Shown piece after piece: positions 55,989 to 64,000 of a stretch of DNA of 64,000 nucleotides (its first letter is position 1; every line of letters starts with the position of its first letter). The notes under the pieces are model-generated. The model was not told the origin of the DNA and searched no databases. It saw nothing but the letters and a program-made list of their open reading frames with translations. Origin of the DNA: Takakia lepidozioides (taxonomy: Eukaryota > Streptophyta > Takakiopsida > Takakiales > Takakiaceae); the NCBI GenBank assembly GCA_030704615.1, contig CM060732.1, positions 25,606,001 to 25,670,000 of the forward strand, read 5' to 3'. A program made the translations under genes and the position numbers.

Positions 55989-58900
55989 ATGGAAAAAACT
56001 CAGGGGGGTCAGCTAGACTGCATTGGTTACGCAGCCCGGGATGAGTCAGGAGTTCTTTCTCCTTTCAAGTTTTCGCGCAGGTAACCTTACCATTCGCAGC
56101 GGAATTCCTAGTGATATTTGAAATTTGCATCACCTTTCAGCTGTGGGTTCCTGTATTAGCCGAAGTAGGTGGCAAAAATAGTCCGTTAGGTACCAGTGAA
56201 GAAGAGCAGATTAAGTCACCTGTAGTCTTGATTGTGTGGTCTTATTAGATTTCGTAGAGTTGTCCATTGTCCATTAGAGTCGTTGCTCAAACAGATATGC
56301 AATAGATGATTGCAAACAGTCCACACCTGCTGGCCAGCACGTTGCACATGCTCAGTCTTAAAATCAAGCACAGCATTATCTTTATGGTCAGTGGATTTGG
56401 AAAATGGTTTCACTGTGCAGGGCTCCGGGGCCAGATGACGTGGCTCTTCGGGTCACTCATTGTGGCATCTGCCACGCCGAGTTGCTCTGGGTCTTTAACG
56501 TAGTAGGCGATGTCAGATATCCTATCGTTCCCGGGTAGATCTCTACCACTTCTGTTTTTTGACAGTTTCATTTATTGGTACTGCATCTTCTATCTGAGTA
56601 ATATCCATTCTTTCTTCTATGAGCTTTCCGCGGACGTTATAAAGTACCATTTCATTTCATTTCATTTCTTTCTTACCGTCTTTCTGTGTATGTCAGAAAG
56701 ATATTAGAGAAGAGCAAGTAGAGACAAGGATGTTTTCATCAATCTACTATTAACGGCCGGCAGAGAAGATAGATTGTGCTTCTGTGTCCATGCACCTCAT
56801 ATCTTGACATACCAAGTCAAATTTCTCGTCGACCAAGCTCTTGACGTAACATGAACCTGTGATGATCCTGTGCCAAATGCAGACCAAATTAGGGAAGATT
56901 ATCCGTAGGCAGATCATCTTGAGAATGCCAAACTGAGTGGAATGAATTAGAGTAGATCGGTTAACTAGTTCTAGAGCTCGCTCTGAGAAAGACGCATCCG
57001 TATATCACAACAGTGAAGGCTGTTATCAACATCACACCCACCGACTGAGCAGATTTTTCAATCCAGATGTCTTCCGACAAACTGGGTGATTTGCTCAGAG
57101 GTAAGATCCAAGCTCAGTAATGTTTTTAGTCCATTCATAGAATGCTATCCTCTTTGTCCAGAGAATGAAGATGAAGCTCCTGAAAGCTATTAGGAGAGGG
57201 CCAGGGTTGGAAATTGCAACAAATTGTGTTTGAGGACTCATGCATGCAATCTGGAAAGGTAGGTACCTGCTGGTCACTTCCAAAGATAAGTGCCTTGCAC
57301 ATGCCCGTTTCTGTTGAGATAGTTGCCACATAAGCAATCACACAGTTTTTTGATGGCCCTTGCAGAGTGTTGTGGATGTCCAGCTAACAATGACATTATC
57401 TCTGTAGCCATGAAATTGTGGGAATAGTGACCAAGGTGGGTGATCATGTGGCCCGCTTCAAAGTGGGTGACCGAGTGGGAGTTGGAACCTACGTAGGCTC
57501 ATGCCGGAAGTGCGAATACTGCAATGATAATATGGAAAACTACTGTGATGAAATGCCGATCACCACTTACAATGGCATTGACGAAGATGGTTCAATCACC
57601 AGAGGAGGATTCTCCAGCCTCATGGTTGTGCATCAAAGGTGCTGCATTTCCAGTCATAATTGATGTCGGATAAATTGGCCATGTGGGTGATTGCAATTTG
57701 CATGCCATGGTTGGTTTGTGTTTCCGCAATCGAAACTCCGACAGGGAGACAGAGAAGTGAGAGGGAGAGAGGGAGAGATGAACTCATAGCCTGTGCTTGT
57801 GCTAGCCTTGTCTGGACAGTCTGCTAGGACAAAGCGGCAACAGGAGTAATAGGAGAGGTGAGCAGAAGCGGTTATGGCTGAAGGAAAGATATCTCGCTTG
57901 AGTTACTGGAAAACGTTGCCTGGTTGTTTAGGTACGTGGTGGGAATTCCCAAGGCACTTGCATCGGACGTTGCTGCACCACTCCTGTGTGCGGGCATCAC
58001 TGTCTACAGCCCAATGATTCGGCATGGTATGAACAAGGCTGGGAAGCATCTTGGAGTGATTGGACTCGGAGGCCTGGGGCATATGGCTGTCAAATTTGGC
58101 AAGGCTTTTGGCCTGTGTGTCACGGTTCTGAGCACATCGTCCTCCAAGAAGGAAGAAGCACTCGGTGTTATTGGAGCAGACAGCTTTCTACTCACTACTG
58201 ATGGATCTGCAGTCCAGGTTTCTGTCTGAATTCCTGGATGGACTAGTACTGTGGGTGGGAAATTGTCCTGAATTATCTTCTGACGTCTATGTAAGGCTAA
58301 TGGCGAATTGTGTGTGATTCCTGTGTAACAGAATCTAAGTTAGTTGTATCTATAAGTTGCTACGAGGAAGTTGAATAAGCAACCTTTTAGCAGTGCTGAC
58401 ATTAGTAATCTGAGCTGTGCTAGAAGGGCTTGCAAAGCTCTAACTTCAATGCGCGTACTACTACGTTTTAGCCTGACCTGAGGTTGCTGTTATGTCTAGG
58501 CTGCAGCCAACAGTTTGGATTTCATTCTGGATACAGCATCAGCAAAGCATCCACTGGATTTATATCTCCCTCTTTTGAAGAAGAAAGGGGTGCTTGTGTT
58601 AGTAGGGGCCCCAGCAGAGCTCTCATTCAGCCCCCCCAATTTGTTCATGGGTAAGTCGACATGCTTACTACTGGTAGGTCGTTATGTGATTATGTGCCAA
58701 GAAAATTCATTCTATCCTTGCAAGGACAACTAGACTGTTTTGTTCATCATGTTGTCTTATAGCTTAGGAGGTGTATGCTGCATTTGTCCGAAGAATGTAA
58801 TGTGTAGGCGGTCATTGTGGTAGCCCTAAGAGACCATAGACCCATAGCCTGTTTGAGAGGAATCAGAATGAAGCTGCATCAAGGGGTGGGTGCAGATAAT

Positions 58901-59432
58901 AGCAGAGCACAATGTGCGGCCATGATTGAGGGCTTGCTTGCCCCAGCAGTGGAAGTTTGTAATTCCAGTTGTTGGTGCCTTTGATTTTGCGTCCTTTAAA
59001 TCGATGTACCAGAGGATGGATTGCACACGAGGAAAATCATAGGATCTAGTCCTGACAGAGTCTCATGAATAGCCTTGGAGAAGAGTGCAGGGAAAAGTCT
59101 AGTTGAGATGGCTGAAAGCACAAATATCATATTACGGTATAGGGTCTAGACCATCTATTTCATAATATGGAGGTGACAATCACAGATGTCAGTAACCTCT
59201 GAAGTTTTTTAAGAATGCCATAATTGTATGTGCAGGGATGAAGATGATCACCGGAAGTGGGGTAGGTGGAATGAAGGAGACACAAGAGATGTTAGACTTT
59301 TGTGGGGAGCATGGTGTAACACCCATCATTGAGACTGTCCCAATAGAGTATGTAAACACTGCCCTCCAGCGCCTGCACAACAATGATGTGCGGTATCGCT
59401 TTGTTATTGACATCGAGAACTCTCTCAAATAG
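55989..59432 (+). CDS. Cinnamyl-alcohol-dehydrogenase-family gene, six exons, 356 aa
   Basis: This is a zinc- and NADP(H)-dependent alcohol dehydrogenase of the CAD family, which reduces cinnamaldehydes or related aldehydes in the cytosol. Exons: 55989-56080, 56421-56534, 57408-57638, 57932-58217, 58500-58650, 59236-59432. All introns are GT-AG and phases join to a 1071-bp frame, close to the usual family length. Exon 1: [20 protein letters not shown]. Exon 2: [10 protein letters not shown] and YPIVPG. Exon 3: the catalytic HE of GHEIVG and structural-zinc cysteines in [17 protein letters not shown]. Exon 4: [12 protein letters not shown] with the catalytic Cys, [17 protein letters not shown] for the cofactor phosphates and [11 protein letters not shown] for NADP choice. 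Exon 6: [12 protein letters not shown] and [15 protein letters not shown]. Oddity: where AtCAD5 has Thr49, Asp50, His52 and Asp57, this protein has Ala, Glu, Leu and Val. The proton relay therefore seems lost, so its substrate or activity may differ. Confidence 0.93.
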
Positions 59433-59439
59433 AGTAAAG

Positions 59440-60830
59440 CTCATTTGATCCCAAGAAATGTGTGAAGGAATGCAACAAGCACCTGGCAGAAGAATGAACC
59501 AAAACGTCAAGTACCAAAACGAGGAGTTCATGTGCCACATAAATGAGTAAATTCTCCATTTTGGGAATCTATGAGATCGACGATTGGGAATGTGTTTTTG
59601 ACGATTATTGTGGACCTTCTCTCCCCCTGCAGCTTTTCCTCCTTTGGCTTGTGTTTGCCTGGCTTGGTGTGTGCTTTAAGTTGGGGTTTTGTTTTTCCCT
59701 TTTCATATCACTGATGAAACCCTCAAAGGGTTTCTTTTGGAAAGAATAATTAGTGTGACCATTTCAATTGACTGGATAAGCTCTACTGCCTTCTCCTGTT
59801 CTCCTATACGGTTAAGGTCGCACCCATTCTTTAGAGCAGCCATGTCTGACGAGCCACCAACAAGAAGATTGTAGCGAGCTGAGCTCCAAGGCCTTCCGCC
59901 CAAGCTTCATTGGCCAATAGGGGAGGAAAGGGCTGCTCGGCTGCTCACCGCCCACAATCCATGAAACAGCGTCATATAGTGGAGAGATTTTGTGCCTACG
60001 AAATGTTGAGCACTTGCCTTTGCTAGCAGGTACCCCTGGGTGTTCGGTGGCCAGGCGGTGGGATGACCCGCCCCGCAATTCCTTCAGTTTGGTGGACAAA
60101 CTCCACGAACAGACGAAATCAGAGGTTGAGAAGCGGAAGTCCCAATTTTCATGGGTTTGCTTGAAATGCAAATTGTAGTCCTCAGTTTCCAACTGTACAG
60201 GCAATATTTTCACCGCTCGATTTTGAGGAAAACAATGTGAAACTAGTGACTATTGATCTGTCCAAAAGTAGGCTCCTACAACCACCCCCTTGTGTATTAC
60301 TATAAAGAAGACACCCCAAAACATTGCCCAAAATCTCTGAAATTGAAGGGGTAATCAACCTGGTGACATAACTCTCTGTGTGAATCTCATGTGATTTGGA
60401 TTTTATCTTTTATCTTTCGAGCCTGCTATGTGTAAGAGAGGTAGCTGTTACTTGTTCTCTTTCGGCGCTCTTCTATAGGGCAGATTATGCCCACGCAAAA
60501 TCAGACGGGGTGCTCTTAACGATCATGTAGAGAGAGGCTAAAGAGAATAAGATAATCAGCCCCCTGTTTGTTAACCCAGTACTCACCGAAAAAACTGTCC
60601 AGGCATAGAGCAACAAGACATTTTTGCACTTGTTTTCAGGAGTGTTTCTTAATTTTTCCTCCTTGCGTCGAGCACTGCTACTGGAAGTCCTCAAATTCCA
60701 TATCGTTGTCAGGTAGTGTGCGTTGCCATCAATCATCATTCACCAAATACACTTTTCCTCCCCGCCCCACCTCCTGCAATTGCATGACAATATAAACCGC
60801 ATCAACAAACACTACGGTTCACCCCTGCAT
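59440..60830. other. Region without recognised gene
   Basis: Downstream flank of the CAD gene. ORFs up to 133 codons (59812-60213, minus) match no family I know. Confidence 0.5.
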
Positions 60831-60879
60831 TTCACCCACTCAAACTAGACAACCACATGTGAATGGGACTAACTTTACA

Positions 60880-61240
60880 GTCCTCAAGTGCAATGCATAC
60901 CAGGCTTTTCTGAATGGCCTCGCCGTAACGTCGCAAGGGAAACTTCTCGCCTATGAGAGGCTTCATGACCTTGGATGCCAGCAGCGGCATGATAGTAGCA
61001 CCAACCTCGGCCATCCTACCTGGTGGCAACTTTGACGCCCAAAGAGCCAACAAGAATCCTCGAAGTGTTATGTCACGGAACAGAAAATCTGCAAGGGAAA
61101 TACGTCCAAGCATCTGTCAAGTACCCAGACACCAAAACTTCTCCACCCTGCCTAGTTGAAGCGACCACTGTCTGCAATGCCAAGCCACCCACCATCCCAA
61201 CCACTCCCAAGTTAACCCCTAAACGCCCGCCCACCCAAAA
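60880..61240 (-). pseudogene. MDR-family oxidoreductase C-terminal fragment
   Basis: The minus strand encodes the C-terminal part of a medium-chain reductase of the enoyl-reductase/quinone-oxidoreductase kind: LALQTVVASTRQGGEVLVSG, then MLGRISLADFLFRDITLRGF, ASKVMKPLIGEKFPLRRYGE and AIQKSL. The two pieces are out of frame and separated by an 11-base GTACTTGACAG, which begins with GT and ends with AG but is too short to splice. No N-terminal catalytic half was found nearby. It is a fragment or pseudogene, unrelated in sequence to a recent copy of the CAD gene. Confidence 0.6.
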
Positions 61241-61244
61241 TTGG

Positions 61245-62780
61245 TCGTTTTTTTTACACAAATAGTTCTGCCAGGAGCAGATTTTGGCCTTTTCTTGTTT
61301 TTTTTGGTGGGTGCACTACGCGCATCAGGATGGTCCATGCAAGATCGATTGCCTAAATCGTGCTGGACGGCCACCACGTTTTCAGGTACAGCAGGCCGAT
61401 TTTTTTCCATCCCAACCACAAATCTCCATTTTGGTTTTTTTTGGCTGCACAAATTTCCAAAACTGGACCCACTCACAACGGTGGGGTTTTCGCACTAGTT
61501 GTCTGATTGGCTCCAAAATTGGGCAGGACCTACCTGGGGTCCTGGCCAGCACAATAAAACTGTCGCTATATCGAAAGCAGAGAGACGAGCTCATTGCGGA
61601 AACACCACGATGCTGGTGAGACTAGGAGGCTTCATATTGTCAGGTCACTTTTTCAAGATTCATTTTTTTTCAAAAATTACGCTAGTTTTTCTGGCCCGGC
61701 CCGCTTTTTGGTAAAAAGTCAACGGAGGCCTGCCTGCGTTTAGGGGTTAAGTCATATTCCATGTTCACCAACACAACATGTATGACTCAGCCCAAACTCT
61801 GGGTGATTGCCTCTCTCCCTCTTGCTCCCAATACTCACAATTCACAGATGGTTCTGAACAGATGTCACTGCACACTGACCCTAATGTTTGCTGCTAAATT
61901 TGGTTGCTAAGGATCTTTTGCTCTTAAAGTGAACTTGCTAGCTACCACCATCAATCAAAAACAGAGGATCTAGACCCAGCAAGGAAGAACCTGTCTCAGT
62001 TTCTCCAAAAGGAAATAAATAATGTCCACCGGATGTGTCCAAGCAACACTTCAACTGTCCGGGTGGCTTGATTCCTGATTGCCTGCACTGACCATTCAGA
62101 GTGCGCCTATCTCCATAAACAGAATAGACAATAGTAAGAATACGCACAATGTCTTCTACAATCATGTCGTTCGACTTACATGTTGACCTTACATGAATTG
62201 AGCTCTGCAACTTCACAAGTTAAATGATTCATTACTCCATGATATTATTATTGTTAATATTTGAATTAATCTTAATTATGTAATATATTAAGTTTGGAAA
62301 AACAAAGAGGTGAGGGCGCAATGGCGGAGCTACGAGACAACCTCCAATGGTCATCTGAAAACTTCTTCCATCTCTATCAGATCCTATCGACTTCCTGCTT
62401 ACTTTACTCACATCAAATAGCAAATACTCCCAGGCTTAGCTTTCAAATGATATGCACATTAGAAGTTTTTGTTTGGTTCTCTTTCAGTACTTTCTTCTAC
62501 AGTGTTCATCCTAACACCTTGCTTCTTTTCATCTCCATCTCGGTTACCTGCATCATCCCTAATCCTCCCACCACAGCTGTCTTTAGCTTTTAAGCCGTTC
62601 GCTTTCTACAGTGACATTTCCCGCCTATACCCCCCTCCTCTACTTTTTCCGCCAACTCCTCTCTCAAGCTCCATGTCCCTCACACCCAGCGGAGTCCTTA
62701 TAACACCTTCTGTTTTTTCCGCATCTGTTACCTATAGCTCCCGGAAGCAACCAGCTGCGTAACAACGAGAAGATGGCGAC
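61245..62780. other. Region without recognised gene
   Basis: Mixed DNA; short ORFs on both strands without recognisable motifs. An AT-rich patch lies at 62225-62300. Confidence 0.5.
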
Positions 62781-62807
62781 TCGTGGGAACATCAGAGGGC
62801 AACAGAG

Positions 62808-63264
62808 TTGCACATAAGACCCACCCCGTTGTCTGGTACGGGCTTTTTTATGGCACACCAAGCTCGATCCAGGATAGCTTCTGCCAGTGGTTCAGTAAGA
62901 CATCCCTCCCCTCCCATTCCCATCAACCCTCTCTCTCCTCCCCAACCACTTCTCAAAATGCCTAGGCTAAACTCCTTCATTCCGAACTTTCCGAACCCTC
63001 CAATTTTGGAGGAACCACCAGCAGACTGGGAGGAAGAGAGCACTCTTAATCAAGATGATCTGGACAAGGACTACCCCATGATCAATATGAACATCTCGGA
63101 ACTGTAAAGGAGAGTCACAACAATGGAAGAGACAGGTATCCTCATTCACTTTCCGGAGAAAAAAGTGGATAGGACAACAGTCAGAGATTGGGCCATCACT
63201 TTCCTCCAATCGGAGGTGTTTGGCTCCTGGATCACGGATCTCTGTGTAAGTGTCCATCAGTAGA
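62808..63264 (+). pseudogene. Unrecognised ORF with one in-frame stop
   Basis: The frame 62808-63107 is Pro/Ser-rich (IPINPLSPPQPLL, FIPNFPNPPILEEPPADW) then acidic. After a TAA at 63105 it stays open as RRVTTMEETGILIHFPEKK, RTTVRDWAITFLQSEVFGSW up to a TAG at 63262. The second part recalls retroelement ORF1 proteins in style, but I cannot assign it. Confidence 0.3.
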
Positions 63265-63269
63265 GGCAC

Positions 63270-64000
63270 GATATTTTGTTCTACAGACTTAATCTCCATC
63301 AGGAGATGATTGGCTCATAATACACTGAATACGGTGTGTGTGCCTTATGGCGACAATGGGGTTTTAATTTTTTTCCCCTCAATAATTATCAATAAAATAA
63401 CCAGGGATTCAATTTTTTTAAATAATAATAATAAATCAATCAATCAATATCTCTATCTTTTAAACATATACATAAAATTATTCAAAAAGAAAAGAAATAA
63501 TAAAGTTGATTAATTGAATTTTAAAAAAAGAAGTTTGGAACTGCTTTAAGCCAAAGGTTTGGAAATAGTCAAAATTGATTGTTTGTAGCCTCCACATTGC
63601 AAAGAGACATGTCATTGTAGGCACAATAGCTTTATCAACAAGGATAGAATAATATCCATTTGGACAATCCTTTGCTTTGCCATAAACTTCTACAACCTTG
63701 CCATAAACAATCACAATGGAGGAATCCTCAAAGCTCCGTAATAGACCTTATGGCCTTTTCTATACTGCAGAGTTAACAAACAAGTATCACGTTAGTCCAA
63801 GTAAAAGTAAGCATACATACAATACGGGCTTGCAAAATAAATTAGAGAAATCTTCTCTATACATGACAAACATCATTATTGTTCTCCACAGCCTCCATCT
63901 GCGCTCTGCTTGGTTGAATTTACATCAATTTGTCCAAAGACATCACCAAAATCATAGGTCAGACCAAGGTCGTCACGCAGTCTTCAACCTAGGGTGACAT
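63270..64000. other. AT-rich end of window without recognised gene
   Basis: It contains the dispersed repeat 63428-63528 and short ORFs without motifs. Confidence 0.5.
63428..63528 (-). repeat. Dispersed AT-rich repeat, inverted partner of 28473-28566
   Basis: It contains ATATCTCTATCTTTTAAACA, TATACATAAAATTATTCAAA and GAAATAATAAAGTTG, the reverse complement of the copy 35 kb upstream with a few differences. Confidence 0.8.

Overview
The window reads as nuclear DNA of a land plant, most probably a fern. The grounds are inference. There are decayed pentatricopeptide (PPR) arrays of the P-L-S type, split genes with GT-AG introns, Ty3, Ty1, CACTA, LINE, SINE and MITE debris nested in one another, and a small LRR gene with a Lys/Gly-rich start of the kind common in flagellar proteins. 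Only two protein genes look intact: a six-exon cinnamyl-alcohol-dehydrogenase-family (CAD) gene at 55989-59432 (+) and the single-exon LRR gene at 46992-47804 (+). I saw no CRISPR array and no functional rRNA or tRNA gene.

Layout. 1-2770 (-): decayed PPR array. 2770-3110 (+): CHD3-like SNF2 fragment. 3440-7290: inverted repeat modules, CGACG-rich blocks and two copies of a UPF1/SEN1-like helicase scrap. 7856-11001 (-): CACTA transposase (TNP2, DUF4218, DUF4216). 11367-12989 (-): SET-domain gene. 13340-17280: low-complexity DNA with G-run/palindrome hairpins. 17346-19559 (+): five-exon lysine-rich gene, possibly a second transposon gene. 19795-20430: CGACG-rich block. 20455-21990 (-): second PPR array. 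22560-24160: ~64-bp satellite. 25500-27520 (-): Ty3-type gag. 28660-28962: two tRNA-derived SINEs. 30885-31500 (-): F-box/kelch pseudogene. 32705-45850: nested Ty3 elements. 46992-47804: LRR gene. 48500-49975 (-): LINE 3' end. 49973-53522 (+): Ty1/copia element with both LTRs. 55989-59432: CAD gene. 60880-61240 (-): MDR-family fragment.

The most interesting content is mobile DNA that carries chromatin-modifying domains. The inner Ty3 element (about 37419-44299), sitting in the reverse transcriptase of an older Ty3 element, encodes a C5-cytosine DNA methyltransferase (motifs I, IV, VI, VIII, IX/X readable) and a PHD finger after its integrase. Its gag-protease-methyltransferase block lies in inverted orientation to reverse transcriptase-RNase H-integrase-PHD. 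About 25 kb away a SET-domain gene lies directly upstream of, and in the same orientation as, a CACTA transposase. All these copies are broken, and many in-frame stops are TAG or TAA where Gln is expected, as C-to-T decay of methylated cytosine would give. Cytosine methyltransferases inside retrotransposons have been reported in a charophyte alga and a dinoflagellate (de Mendoza et al. 2018, from memory); the pairing with a PHD finger here, and the SET gene beside CACTA, deserve a directed search.
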